Origin: JBKECY01 sp047975025
GTDB taxonomy: Bacteria; Bacillota; Clostridia; Lachnospirales; Lachnospiraceae
Assembly: GCA_047975025.1 (NCBI GenBank)
Contig: JBKECY010000055.1
Coordinates: 1 to 52,228, forward strand
DNA: 52,228 bases
Direction: 5' to 3'
The notes beneath the pieces were generated by a model, which had not been told where the DNA came from, did not search any database, and saw only the letters and a list, made by a program, of their open reading frames with translations. Of the stretch, positions 8,038 to 17,537 are shown piece after piece (the stretch's first letter is position 1; each line of letters begins with the position of its first letter). Made by a program: the position numbers and the translations under genes.

Positions 8038-10012
8038 TTTGACCCCCTCCGCGGCAGGAAATAATATAGATAGGGTTCTCCCCCATCATCATATGGTATC
8101 TGCCAATTTCCTTCGCCTTAGCCGCACTGATCTGCACTACATCCACATCGGTAAGTGCAAATTCCTTGATTGCCTTTAGGATTTCCGAAACGGTTTCAAG
8201 CGTAATTGCATTCACTACAATGCGCACAGCAGGATTTTTAGCAAGAAGCAGACGTATGATTGCTTCTGACTCCCCGGTCGTTCCGCCCAGAAAGGCGTGT
8301 GTCGGAGCCGGCAGAGATTCTAACGCCTCCGGTGCCATTCCCTCGACAACAGTAAGATTATCCACTGCAAATTTTCGTTTGTTCAGTGTTATGGCTTCTA
8401 CGGCATCCTCTTTTTTCTCAATGGCGAAGACGGCTCCATCACAAGCCTGTAACGCCATCTCAACCGATACAGAGCCTGTGCCTGCTCCCACATCATAGCA
8501 AACTGCATCTTTCGTCAGCTGCAGCTTCGAAAGAGATACGGCTCTTACTTCTTCTTTGGTCATAGGTGCTTTCAGACGTATAAAATGCCGGTCTGCTATT
8601 CCATGTGGTATAATCTGGGGGCCGCAGGCACAATTCTCTACATACAGAACCGAAAGCGCATCGCCGGTATAATGGACAAACTCCTCCGGGCTGCCTGTCA
8701 TAATCTTCTCATCCGGATAGGAAAGACGTTCTCCGAGGTACATCGTAATCCCTTCACTTCGTCCGTATTCCAGAAGCTTTCCTGCAATTTGCGCGGCTGC
8801 ATCAGCGGTTCCCAGAATGGCAAATACTTTCTCATTGGATAAAATCTCATGCAGAATATTGACCTGTTTACCATGAAGGCTTACGATTCTGACATTCTCC
8901 CATGCTTTATGCAGCTTTGCCATAAAGAATACAACACTGGAAATCCCCGGAATCCGGGTCACCTGTGCTGAGAGTACCTGCTCTAACTTTAAGGCTCCGC
9001 TGTAAAATCCCACATCACCTGAAAGTGCAATAGCAATTTTCTCATAAGCGGCATGCTGCTCTAAGAATTCATGAATAGCTTCCGCCCTATATTCATACAG
9101 TACCGGCTGCCCCTGCCTGGCTACCGCCTGCACCAGCCGACGGGCACCAATCACCAGATCTGCCGCATCGAGCGCTTCTCTCGCATCCGCCGTCAACGTG
9201 CCGGGAGCCCCCATACCAATACCTACCAGCGCTACCTGCTGCTTCGGCTTGATTCGAAATTCCTGCGCCAGATATTGACGACATTCGTATAGATCCATCC
9301 CCGTTTCTGCGCTTGGCCGTCCGATAATGACCAGCCGGCACTGTTCCTGCAATGCCGCATCCACCTTCTCCAAAAAGCCGCCCTGCACGCCCGACTCCTT
9401 TGTCACCAGAAAATCAGCCTGCGTATGACGAAGCATGGCAACATTCATATCTTTGGAAAAAGGTCCCTGCATACAAAAAAGATGACTGCCTTCAATCCCC
9501 AGATCCGCACACTCTTGTGCTACCGATGGGAGTGAAAGCACCCTCGCATAGATTCGTTCCTTATAGTCTTTAAGACGCGTGAATTTCTTGAGCTCCTTGC
9601 TTCCGGTCGTCACAAATATGCGTCCGCTTGTCGTCTCAAGAAAAGCAACCGCAGCCTCCACTGAATCCACGTAGGTGATCGCCGCATCTTCCGTCAAGGC
9701 AATGCTTTCGCGCAACAGCCGTTTGTAGACAAGTCCGCACTTCGTGCAGGCCAGTCGGATATTCTGACTGACTACCACCGCATAGGGATGCGTTGCATCG
9801 ATTACATGCGTTGCACCTTCACGCTGCATCAGCACTGCAATCTCCTCTGCATCCATTCGTTCGAACGACACTTGTGTTGTTATGCTTCTGTGAATTCTTT
9901 CAGCACCATACGCTGTGGCAACACAGACGAACGCAGGAATTTCCTGCGCCGTCAGATAATCCGCAATTGCATACCCTTCTGTTGTTCCTGCAAAGACAAA
10001 GACTTTAGACAT
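8024..10012 (-). CDS. cbiJ-cbiE-cbiT: Triple fusion: cobalt-precorrin-6A reductase CbiJ + C5-methyltransferase CbiE + C15-methyltransferase/decarboxylase CbiT
   Basis: 662 residues from ATG 10012; that start overlaps the cbiH stop (ATGTCTAA) and has AGAGGA upstream. Residues 1-255 are a CbiJ/CobK reductase with GTTEG near residue 10 and the DATHPYA segment near residue 74. Residues 258-460 are a CbiE methyltransferase of the tetrapyrrole methylase fold (VGIGMGAPGTLT; LSGDVGFYSG). Residues 470-662 are CbiT, a Rossmann SAM enzyme with VGAGTGS at 508-514 and FLGGTTGE in the active region. Together they carry cobalt-precorrin-6A through reduction, C15 methylation with decarboxylation, and C5 methylation to cobalt-precorrin-8. 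CbiE-CbiT fusion (as in CobL) is well known; the extra N-terminal reductase is less usual. Confidence 0.94.
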   Translation of the reverse strand: MSKVFVFAGTTEGYAIADYLTAQEIPAFVCVATAYGAERIHRSITTQVSFERMDAEEIAVLMQREGATHVIDATHPYAVVVSQNIRLACTKCGLVYKRLLRESIALTEDAAITYVDSVEAAVAFLETTSGRIFVTTGSKELKKFTRLKDYKERIYARVLSLPSVAQECADLGIEGSHLFCMQGPFSKDMNVAMLRHTQADFLVTKESGVQGGFLEKVDAALQEQCRLVIIGRPSAETGMDLYECRQYLAQEFRIKPKQQVALVGIGMGAPGTLTADAREALDAADLVIGARRLVQAVARQGQPVLYEYRAEAIHEFLEQHAAYEKIAIALSGDVGFYSGALKLEQVLSAQVTRIPGISSVVFFMAKLHKAWENVRIVSLHGKQVNILHEILSNEKVFAILGTADAAAQIAGKLLEYGRSEGITMYLGERLSYPDEKIMTGSPEEFVHYTGDALSVLYVENCACGPQIIPHGIADRHFIRLKAPMTKEEVRAVSLSKLQLTKDAVCYDVGAGTGSVSVEMALQACDGAVFAIEKKEDAVEAITLNKRKFAVDNLTVVEGMAPEALESLPAPTHAFLGGTTGESEAIIRLLLAKNPAVRIVVNAITLETVSEILKAIKEFALTDVDVVQISAAKAKEIGRYHMMMGENPIYIISCRGGGQNEHS

Positions 10013-10736
10013 TCTTATATCCTCTTGAAGTGACCATTTTACCATCGATATTGCGCGTCTGTTTAGTGCCGATAAACACAGTCGTAAACATATCTACTTT
10101 TGTATCTCTAAGCTGTGCAAGTGTCATGACCTCCACCGTTTCACCTTCACGTCCAATATTGCCTACAATACCGCAGAAAGTTTCTGCCGGCTTGTGCTGT
10201 AATATCAGGTCGCAGGCTTTCTGCAGATAATCATGACGTTTCTTGCTGGACGGATTGTACAGGCAGATCGAGAAATCCGCTTCTGCGGCATTTACCAGTC
10301 TGCGTTCAATCACTTCCCATGAAGTCAGTAAATCACTTAAACTAATCAGACAGAAATCATGAATCAGCGGAGCGCCCAATACCGCGGCACCACTCGTAGC
10401 CGCAGTCACTCCGGGAATAATCTCGATTTCGATTCCCGGGAAATTAATTCCCACTTCATAAATCAATCCTGCCATCCCATAGACACCGGCATCACCACTA
10501 CAAATCATGGCTACTTTCTTGCCTTTATTGGCTTCTTCAAAAGCCATGATACAACGATCCACTTCTTTCTTCATTGGCGTTGTCATAAACTGCTTGTCTG
10601 CAAAATGCTCCTTTACCAGATCGACATAAACGGTATAGCCCACAATGATATCAACTTCTTTCAGCGTTTGAACCGCCTTTATCGTCATTTGCTCGTATTC
10701 ACCGGGACCAATCCCAACTACATATAGTTTACTCAA
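10005..10736 (-). CDS. cbiH: Cobalt-factor III / precorrin-3B C17-methyltransferase CbiH
   Basis: SAM-dependent methylation at C17, coupled to ring contraction, in the anaerobic pathway. It has 243 residues of the tetrapyrrole methylase fold: VVGIGPGEYEQMT at the N-terminus, the CSGDAGVYGMAG substrate loop near residue 80, and a LYNPSSKKR segment typical of CbiH near residue 160. The start codon appears to be TTG at 10736, overlapping the cbiG stop by 8 bases, with GGAG upstream. Confidence 0.94.
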   Translation of the reverse strand: MSKLYVVGIGPGEYEQMTIKAVQTLKEVDIIVGYTVYVDLVKEHFADKQFMTTPMKKEVDRCIMAFEEANKGKKVAMICSGDAGVYGMAGLIYEVGINFPGIEIEIIPGVTAATSGAAVLGAPLIHDFCLISLSDLLTSWEVIERRLVNAAEADFSICLYNPSSKKRHDYLQKACDLILQHKPAETFCGIVGNIGREGETVEVMTLAQLRDTKVDMFTTVFIGTKQTRNIDGKMVTSRGYKNV

Positions 10737-11784
10737 AGTGCACGCTCCATTCCTTGACCGCCAATGCTATGGCCACTCCATTTTCAGTCCATTTTTTCTG
10801 AAATAATCTTCCCTGTTTACTTGCCATTACGGCACTTCGCTCGCACACATTGTCCACACCTGTGATACTTTCAACAAATTCAGACGGGGTGAATGTTCCC
10901 TCCAGTGCTTCGAGTTCTTCCTTACCGTAGGTAACGAACGGAATCTTGCGTTCCTCGCAGTATTCATGGATTCCGGGTTCTTGTGCCTTCAAATCAATAC
11001 TTGCCAGATATTCAATGGCAATGGACGGGATCAGATATTGGTTGCATATATCCCGAATTGCATTTTCAATCACTGCCTTTTGTGTCCCCTGTCTGCATCC
11101 GATGCCCACAGAAACCACCTTAGGCACCAGATACAACGTCTTGGTAAAGGGATAGGCCCGATAGGAATCCGACACTACAATGCCTATCTCCGGTTTTTCC
11201 CTGGCATCTGGCTGATATAGCTGCAGACACTCAGGAACCTCGCCTTCCCAGGGGTAATCGCTGTAAAAGCCTACCGGTTCTCCTGCCAGCAATGCAGCCG
11301 AAACCATTTTGGCCGCTTTCATATCTGAAATGTAGCATTGATTCTTTTTGGCAAATACATCAACAGCAAATTTCCCATTGATATCTGTCGCAGTGGTAAT
11401 AATTGGCTTGGCTCCGATTGCCGCTGCCACCTCAAGCGCCAGTTCATTGGCGCCGCCTATATGACCTGAGAGCAGTGAGATTACGTAGCGTCCCATCTCA
11501 TCGATTACCAGCACTGCCGGGTCCTGTGTCTTGCCTCGTAAGAAAGGGGCAATACTTCTGACTGCGATTGCGCAGGCACCAATATAAATCAAGGCATTAT
11601 ACTCTTCAAAACCTCGTTTTGTCCATTCGGCAACCGAAACTTCACCGAATTCCGCCGATTCATCACTTGCAAATTTACTTTTGGTATAGGTGTAGGTTTC
11701 ATGACCGGACTTGGCCAGTTTTTTAGCCATCTCTATGCCCAGTGTATGACCGGATATCGTAAAATTAATTATTCCTATTTTCAT
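10729..11784 (-). CDS. cbiG: Cobalt-precorrin-5A hydrolase CbiG
   Basis: Opens the lactone of cobalt-precorrin-5A and releases the C2 fragment as acetaldehyde. The start at ATG 11784 gives 351 residues beginning MKIGIINFT; a longer frame upstream only overlaps cbiF more. The hallmark SGHIGGANELA segment lies near residue 105, and the C-terminal domain begins around VSVGIGCRQGT. The 20-base overlap with cbiF indicates tight coupling. Confidence 0.94.
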   Translation of the reverse strand: MKIGIINFTISGHTLGIEMAKKLAKSGHETYTYTKSKFASDESAEFGEVSVAEWTKRGFEEYNALIYIGACAIAVRSIAPFLRGKTQDPAVLVIDEMGRYVISLLSGHIGGANELALEVAAAIGAKPIITTATDINGKFAVDVFAKKNQCYISDMKAAKMVSAALLAGEPVGFYSDYPWEGEVPECLQLYQPDAREKPEIGIVVSDSYRAYPFTKTLYLVPKVVSVGIGCRQGTQKAVIENAIRDICNQYLIPSIAIEYLASIDLKAQEPGIHEYCEERKIPFVTYGKEELEALEGTFTPSEFVESITGVDNVCERSAVMASKQGRLFQKKWTENGVAIALAVKEWSVHFE

Positions 11785-12553
11785 ATGCTTGTCCCTGCTT
11801 TTTCGCTTCCCTATATTCTGTGGAGAATGTAGGATCGTAAAGTTTGGAACGGTCATATGCAGCATCGTGTACTACATCTCCTATAATCATCAACGCCGTC
11901 TTGGTAATCTGATGCTCTTTTGCCGTCTGTGCCAGTGTACCTACGGTGCAGATGAATTTTTTTTCGTCTTCCCAAGTTGCTTTATAAACAATGGCAGCCG
12001 GTGTATCTTTCGTATAGCCTCCCTCGATCAAGCGGGCTGATAGCTCTTCAAGCATCCCGGTACTTAAGAAAATCACCATCGTAGCCTGATGCGCCGCAAA
12101 CGATGCAATACTCTCTTTTGCAGGTACCGGGGTCCTGCCTTCCATCCGGGTAATGACTACGCTCTGTGAGATTTCCGGAAGCGTATACTCGAGATCCAGG
12201 GCCGCAGCCGCTCCGCAAAAGGAGCTTACGCCGGGGCAGGAATCATAAGCGATATTCTTTTCATCCAGAACATCCATCTGTTCTCTGATAGCTCCGTAAA
12301 TGCAGGGATCTCCGGTATGAAGCCGGACAGTGGTCTTGCCTTGTTCCTCCGTCTTTTGCATAACATCTAGTACTTCCTCTAATGTCATCTTGGCACTGTT
12401 ATATATCTGGCACTCTGTATCCGCATACTTCAGCAGATTCGGATTGACAAGTGACCCCGCATAAATAATCACATCTGCTTCTTCTAACAGCTGCTTGCCT
12501 CGTACTGTAATCAAATCCTCTGCGCCCGGGCCTGCACCAACAAAATGTATCAT
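11765..12553 (-). CDS. cbiF: Cobalt-precorrin-4 C11-methyltransferase CbiF
   Basis: SAM-dependent methylation at C11. It has 262 residues: FVGAGPGAEDLITVRG at the N-terminus, the substrate loop LHTGDPCIYGAIREQ near residue 100, and PGVSSFCGAAAAL near residue 130, all typical of CbiF/CobM. A good ribosome-binding site (GGGAGGTGA) precedes the ATG. The gap to cbiL is 14 bases. Confidence 0.95.
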   Translation of the reverse strand: MIHFVGAGPGAEDLITVRGKQLLEEADVIIYAGSLVNPNLLKYADTECQIYNSAKMTLEEVLDVMQKTEEQGKTTVRLHTGDPCIYGAIREQMDVLDEKNIAYDSCPGVSSFCGAAAALDLEYTLPEISQSVVITRMEGRTPVPAKESIASFAAHQATMVIFLSTGMLEELSARLIEGGYTKDTPAAIVYKATWEDEKKFICTVGTLAQTAKEHQITKTALMIIGDVVHDAAYDRSKLYDPTFSTEYREAKKQGQAYENRNN

Positions 12554-12567
12554 ATCAAGTCACCTCC

Positions 12568-13254
12568 CTATTCCTTTACTATAATCAATGAATAATAGCC
12601 TGCTTCCTCTGGGATTTCATCCACAGAGCGATAGATCTTTTCTTCGGCCATACCACAGTTTTCTACCATCAGCACATTGGCATTTCTGGCTTTTAACAGT
12701 TCTTTTACTTCCTTCATCTTGGTCCCGGCTTTCATAAGCACCTTGGTCCCCTTTAATGCCAACGCATCTTCAATCTGATAAGATGCAGGTATAATGTGCA
12801 GCGGCTGTGCCTTTTCCACCAGTCCGATATTCAGTCTAGCGGAGGCTGCACAAAAGGATGTAATGCCGCTGACAATTTCCGTATCGTATCCTTCTGCCTC
12901 TATCCTTGCATGAATGTATATATACGTAGAATATACCGTCGGATCTCCCAGTGTCAGAAAAGCCACCTGTTTGCCTTGTTTTAGAAGGGACTCAATTACA
13001 AAAGCACCTGCTTCGTGATTTTTCTTAAGTTCCTCCGGATCCTTGGTCATCGGCATATAAATTGCCACGACCTCTTTATCTGCAAGTTCAGGATAGCTCT
13101 GCTCAACAATGTTGTAGGCAACACTCCCCTGTGCCGTCTTGCCCGGTACAGCGATAACATCACTTGCACGAATCAGTCGTAATGCCTTTATCGTCAATAA
13201 CTCAGGATCTCCCGGCCCCACACCGATTCCATATAATTTACCCGCCATTTTCAT
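12568..13254 (-). CDS. cbiL: Cobalt-factor II / precorrin-2 C20-methyltransferase CbiL
   Basis: First ring methylation after cobalt insertion. It has 228 residues of the tetrapyrrole methylase fold: GIGVGPGDPELLTIKALR at the N-terminus, LTLGDPTVYSTY near residue 100, and PGKTAQGSVAYNI, a segment characteristic of CbiL. The start is either of two close ATGs (13254 or 13248); neither has a strong Shine-Dalgarno sequence. The gap to cbiD is 15 bases. Confidence 0.94.
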   Translation of the reverse strand: MKMAGKLYGIGVGPGDPELLTIKALRLIRASDVIAVPGKTAQGSVAYNIVEQSYPELADKEVVAIYMPMTKDPEELKKNHEAGAFVIESLLKQGKQVAFLTLGDPTVYSTYIYIHARIEAEGYDTEIVSGITSFCAASARLNIGLVEKAQPLHIIPASYQIEDALALKGTKVLMKAGTKMKEVKELLKARNANVLMVENCGMAEEKIYRSVDEIPEEAGYYSLIIVKE

Positions 13255-13269
13255 TTGCGACCAAGCCGT

Positions 13270-14433
13270 TTAGACCGGTCTCTCCTTCTCTATAATTTTT
13301 GAAATGATACTCTCTGCATTTGACGTCTGTCCCAAAAAGCCATGCTGATTTGAGAAAAGCACTGCTCCGATCGGTAGTTTATCATACGCCCTATGCTGCA
13401 AAAAGAACTCCAGACGTTTCAAAATCTCTGCCATTGTTTCGGACAGCCGCTCTTCCCTGCGAATAATCGACAGCGCTTCATCAGTGGTTGATGATTCCAG
13501 AATTTCTTGGACTGCCTCCGTCGGTACTCCGGCGCGCAGCGCATTGGCCGCCATAATTTCTGCTCTGGCATCAGCCTCACGCGAATGTGTATTCATGATA
13601 CCCGCAGATACTTTACAAAACTTCCCAATATGCGCAATGAATAATGCGCCTTTGCACTCTTTGGCAACAGCCATATCTATTACCGCACCCACAAAATTAC
13701 TGCATTGTATTGCCCGTTCAAAAGGAAGGTCCATATGCTCTTTTACATACTGCTTTCCATAATTTCCGGGTGTAATTATCAGATACTCGTCCCCTTGTGC
13801 CAACCGCATATTCATCTCGACTTCGATTGTCTGCAAAAGTGCTTCTTCACTCATAGGGGTCACGATTCCTGTGGTTCCCAAAATAGAAATCCCACCCTCT
13901 ATGCCGAGCCGAGGATTAAACGTGCGTCCGGCAATCTTCTCACCTTCCGGCGCACTGATTGTGATTGTGATTCCCCCTGTATAAGAAGCTGCATCACAGA
14001 TCTCCTGCACTGCCTGACGAATCATTCGCTGCGGCACAGAATTAATGGCAGGTCCTCCGACCGGCTGTTCCAGCCCTTTTTTTGTAACACGTCCGATTCC
14101 GGAACCGCCCCGCAGGAGAATCTCGCCCGTACTGTTTTTTTCAGCTCTGGCATAAATCATTATGTGATTCGTTGCATCCGGATCATCTCCGGCCTCTTTT
14201 TGAACCCCACAAGATGCGAACGTGTCTGTCAGCTGTTGTTCCCGCAACTCCAGATATAATCGTATACCTTTAGGTGTCAGCAGTTCGACCGTGTCTTCCG
14301 GCTTGCCGGTCAGCAGTAATCTGACGGCCCCCTTCGCCGCCGCAGCAGCACAAGAACCGGTCGTGTATCCGTAGCGAAGCTTTTTATTGTTTTTAATTAT
14401 ATAATACTCTTCCAGTCGTTTTTCAGAATCCAT
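13270..14433 (-). CDS. cbiD: Cobalt-precorrin-5B C1-methyltransferase CbiD
   Basis: Methylates C1 of cobalt-precorrin-5B; a SAM enzyme unrelated to the other methylases. It has 387 residues. The family hallmark GYTTGSCAAAAAKGA lies near residue 22, followed by conserved GEKIAGRTFNPRLGI and EILGT-like segments (ISILGTTGIVTPMS). It is the first cobalamin gene of the minus-strand run and begins only 30 bases after the aspS stop. Neither a riboswitch nor a terminator fits in that gap. Confidence 0.95.
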   Translation of the reverse strand: MDSEKRLEEYYIIKNNKKLRYGYTTGSCAAAAAKGAVRLLLTGKPEDTVELLTPKGIRLYLELREQQLTDTFASCGVQKEAGDDPDATNHIMIYARAEKNSTGEILLRGGSGIGRVTKKGLEQPVGGPAINSVPQRMIRQAVQEICDAASYTGGITITISAPEGEKIAGRTFNPRLGIEGGISILGTTGIVTPMSEEALLQTIEVEMNMRLAQGDEYLIITPGNYGKQYVKEHMDLPFERAIQCSNFVGAVIDMAVAKECKGALFIAHIGKFCKVSAGIMNTHSREADARAEIMAANALRAGVPTEAVQEILESSTTDEALSIIRREERLSETMAEILKRLEFFLQHRAYDKLPIGAVLFSNQHGFLGQTSNAESIISKIIEKERPV

Positions 14434-14463
14434 CCGGCAGCTCCATACAGGCTTTTCCTGCGA

Positions 14464-16260
14464 TTACTCTTTTGTTTCCGTCGTTTTTAGCATGATTTCC
14501 AATTCTTCTAACTGCAATGCGCTGACTTTATTCGGTGCTTCCGACATCAGGCAGGACGCATCCTTGATCTTAGGAAAGGCAATGACATCTCTGATACTGT
14601 CCTCTCCGGCCATCAGCATAATCAGTCGATCCAGACCATATGCCAGACCGGCATGCGGTGGTACGCCGTATTTGAATGCATCCAGCAGGAAACCGAACTG
14701 ATTATGTGCCTCTTCTTTTGTGAATCCGAGGATTTCAAACATTCTTTCCTGAATATCTGACTGATGGATACGCACGCTTCCTCCGCCTAATTCAGTTCCG
14801 TTTAGAACAATATCGTACGCTTTGGCTCTGACGGCACCCGGCTGTGTATCCAGCAATTCCAAATCCTCATCCATCAGCATGGTAAAGGGATGATGGACTG
14901 CTGTGTACCGGTTCTGCTCCGGTGACCATTCTAACAGAGGGAATTCTGTAATCCAGACAAAATTAAATTCTTCTGTATCGAACAATTCTAATTCCTTTGC
15001 CAGCTTCAGCCGCAGATTGCCCAGTACATCGAAGACTACCTTATCCTCATCCGCCGCAAACAAAAGCAAATCACCCGGTACTGCCTGCATGGCTTTAACC
15101 AGCGCTGTCAATTCATCCTCTGAAAAGAATTTAGCAAATGAACATTTATAACTTCCATCTTCAAGCACTGCCAGATAGGCCAGACCCTTAGCACCAAAAT
15201 CCTTCGCAAAATCAGTCAGCTTGTCAAGTTTTTTTCTCGGCATGGCTGCCTGTCCGGACACATTGATTCCACGTACACTGCCGCCCGCAAGAAGCGCATT
15301 TTGGAACACTGCGAATTCGGTGCCTCTGACGGTTTCACTTACATCCGTAAGTTCCATGCCGAAACGCAGATCCGGTTTATCTGAGCCATATCGGTTCATC
15401 GCTTCTTTCCATGTCATCCGGCGGATCGGAAGCGTGATCTCCCTATCCATAGCCTCTTTGAAAATTCTGGCAAGCAGACGCTCATTGATGCTAATGACAT
15501 CATCCACATCCACAAAAGATAGTTCCATGTCGATCTGTGTAAACTCCGGCTGACGGTCCGCTCTTAAGTCTTCATCTCGAAAACATTTGGTAATCTGGAA
15601 ATAGCGGTCATATCCCGAGCACATCAGCAGCTGTTTGAACAGCTGCGGTGACTGCGGCAAGGCGTAAAAATTTCCCGGATGTACACGACTAGGCACCAGA
15701 TAGTCTCTGGCTCCCTCAGGTGTACTCTTCGTCAGAATCGGCGTCTCGATCTCCAAGAATCCCTCTTCTGCCAAAAATTGTCTGGCTACGACAGCCACAT
15801 GACTTCTCAGCATCAGATTGCGCTGCAGATCCGGTCTTCTTAAATCCAGGTACCGGTACTTCAGACGTAATTCTTCCTTGGTACGGCTATTTTCCTCAAT
15901 CGGAAACGGTGGTGTTTCCGCTTGTGACAAGATACGCAGCTGTGTCACTCTGACTTCGATATCACCGGTCAGAAGCTGGTCATTATTGCCTCCGGCACGC
16001 TCTTCTACCACACCTTGTGCTGCTATAACAAATTCGCTGCGCAGTTTTGTCGCTTTCTCAAAATCTTCTTCATTCACACTTCCGTTTTCCAGTATCAACT
16101 GAATAATACCGCTGCGGTCACGCAGATCCACAAAAATAATCCCGCCTTTATTTCGGCTTTTCTGCACCCAGCCCATCAAGGTGACATGTTCGCCTACGTT
16201 CTTATGGCTTACTTCTGTACATCGATGTGTCCTTACAAGTCCCTGCATTGATTCCGCCAT
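14464..16260 (-). CDS. aspS: Aspartyl-tRNA synthetase
   Basis: Charges tRNA-Asp with aspartate. It has 598 residues, the bacterial size with the GAD insertion. An N-terminal OB-fold holds VTLMGWVQKSRNKGGIIFVDL. Class II motif 2 is FRDEDLRADRQPEFTQ near residue 218 and motif 3 is GLAYGLDRLIMLMAG near residue 548. It starts 18 bases after hisS, the usual clostridial pairing, and runs closely into cbiD. Confidence 0.97.
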   Translation of the reverse strand: MAESMQGLVRTHRCTEVSHKNVGEHVTLMGWVQKSRNKGGIIFVDLRDRSGIIQLILENGSVNEEDFEKATKLRSEFVIAAQGVVEERAGGNNDQLLTGDIEVRVTQLRILSQAETPPFPIEENSRTKEELRLKYRYLDLRRPDLQRNLMLRSHVAVVARQFLAEEGFLEIETPILTKSTPEGARDYLVPSRVHPGNFYALPQSPQLFKQLLMCSGYDRYFQITKCFRDEDLRADRQPEFTQIDMELSFVDVDDVISINERLLARIFKEAMDREITLPIRRMTWKEAMNRYGSDKPDLRFGMELTDVSETVRGTEFAVFQNALLAGGSVRGINVSGQAAMPRKKLDKLTDFAKDFGAKGLAYLAVLEDGSYKCSFAKFFSEDELTALVKAMQAVPGDLLLFAADEDKVVFDVLGNLRLKLAKELELFDTEEFNFVWITEFPLLEWSPEQNRYTAVHHPFTMLMDEDLELLDTQPGAVRAKAYDIVLNGTELGGGSVRIHQSDIQERMFEILGFTKEEAHNQFGFLLDAFKYGVPPHAGLAYGLDRLIMLMAGEDSIRDVIAFPKIKDASCLMSEAPNKVSALQLEELEIMLKTTETKE

Positions 16261-16278
16261 GATTTTTCCTCTTCTTTC

Positions 16279-17532
16279 TTACATTCTGTCCGCAAAAAAT
16301 TCTTTTACTTCCTGATATCCCTGCTCCATGAGAAGTTCTTTTTGAAACTTCTTATTTTTCTTCATAATAACCACATTCACTGTTTCACCTTGTGCACGCG
16401 CTTCCTTTGCTTCATTCAGAATCACAGCCAAAGCATCATCCGGCATATTTTTCTCGACCAGATAAGCTGTCTTCTTGTGTGTCCCCGGAATCTCATACGA
16501 GCGTTCCAGCAGCAGCATAATAATTCGTTCAAAGCCGATGGAAAAGCCGCATGCCGGAGCATCTTTGCCGGTAAACTGACCGATCATCCGATCATACCGG
16601 CCGCCGCCGCCTACGGAACCGCCGAACTCATCCATGGCAATTTCAAATATCGTACCTGTATAATAGGACATGCCGCGCACCAATGTCGGATCAAATGAGA
16701 TTTTAAAATCTGCCGTTCTGGCCTGCTCTACCCCCTCCATAATGGAGTACAGAGATGCCGCCACACTGTCGTCCAGAAAACTTCCCAGCGTATCCGACAG
16801 ATAGGCAAGCGACGTAGTATTATCACTTAGATTCGCGAACAAAGAAAGATAGGTTTCTACCTGTGTCGGTGCAAAGCCCTCCCCTTTCAATTCTTTTTCA
16901 ACTCCCTGCAGGCCGATTTTATCCATCTTGTCGAGAATAATATAGACCAAATCCAGTTCATCTTCTGCAAATCCACTGTACAACGCCATTGCTTTAAGGA
17001 TATTTCTGTCATTGAGCCGGATGGTGAACTGCTTAAAGTCCAGGCTGTCTAAGAGCGTTGTTGTCGCAAGAATCAGCTCGATTTCTGCCAACGAGGAGGC
17101 TTCGCCCAATATATCGATATCACATTGCACGAACTGGCGGAACCGTCCTCTTTGAGGTCTGTCCGCTCTCCAGACGGGTCCCATCTGCAGCGCCTTAAAG
17201 GGCGCCGGCAGTTCATTCTGATTGTTGGAGTAAAATCGTGCGAGCGGAACCGTAAGATCGTAGCGCAGTCCGCTGTCGACCAGATCACCTTCCGTCTCAG
17301 CGTCCGCAAGCTTTAATTTCTCCCCACGTTTAAGAATCTTGAAAATCAACTTTTCATTATCTCCGCCCTGCTTGCTCGTGAGATTCTCGATATGTTCAAC
17401 GCATGGTGTATCAATAGCCAGAAAACCATACGAGGTGTAGGTGCGTCTGATCATTTCCATTACATAATTTCTGATTTGCATCTCAGCGGGAAGAATATCT
17501 TTCATTCCGGTAACGGGTTTCTTTTTTAACAT
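16279..17532 (-). CDS. hisS: Histidyl-tRNA synthetase
   Basis: Class II synthetase of 417 residues. Motif 2 reads GPVWRADRPQRGRFRQF and motif 3 includes GFSIGFERI. The start MLKKKPVTGMKDILP is typical. It begins 5 bases after the stop of the HD-GYP gene. No T-box leader can fit in that gap, so control must come from upstream in the operon. Confidence 0.97.
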   Translation of the reverse strand: MLKKKPVTGMKDILPAEMQIRNYVMEMIRRTYTSYGFLAIDTPCVEHIENLTSKQGGDNEKLIFKILKRGEKLKLADAETEGDLVDSGLRYDLTVPLARFYSNNQNELPAPFKALQMGPVWRADRPQRGRFRQFVQCDIDILGEASSLAEIELILATTTLLDSLDFKQFTIRLNDRNILKAMALYSGFAEDELDLVYIILDKMDKIGLQGVEKELKGEGFAPTQVETYLSLFANLSDNTTSLAYLSDTLGSFLDDSVAASLYSIMEGVEQARTADFKISFDPTLVRGMSYYTGTIFEIAMDEFGGSVGGGGRYDRMIGQFTGKDAPACGFSIGFERIIMLLLERSYEIPGTHKKTAYLVEKNMPDDALAVILNEAKEARAQGETVNVVIMKKNKKFQKELLMEQGYQEVKEFFADRM

Positions 17533-17537
17533 GTCCT

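Noticed and set aside
14434..14463. Possible cobalamin riboswitch before cbiD
   Set aside because: The gap is only 30 bases, far too short, and no B12-box is visible.
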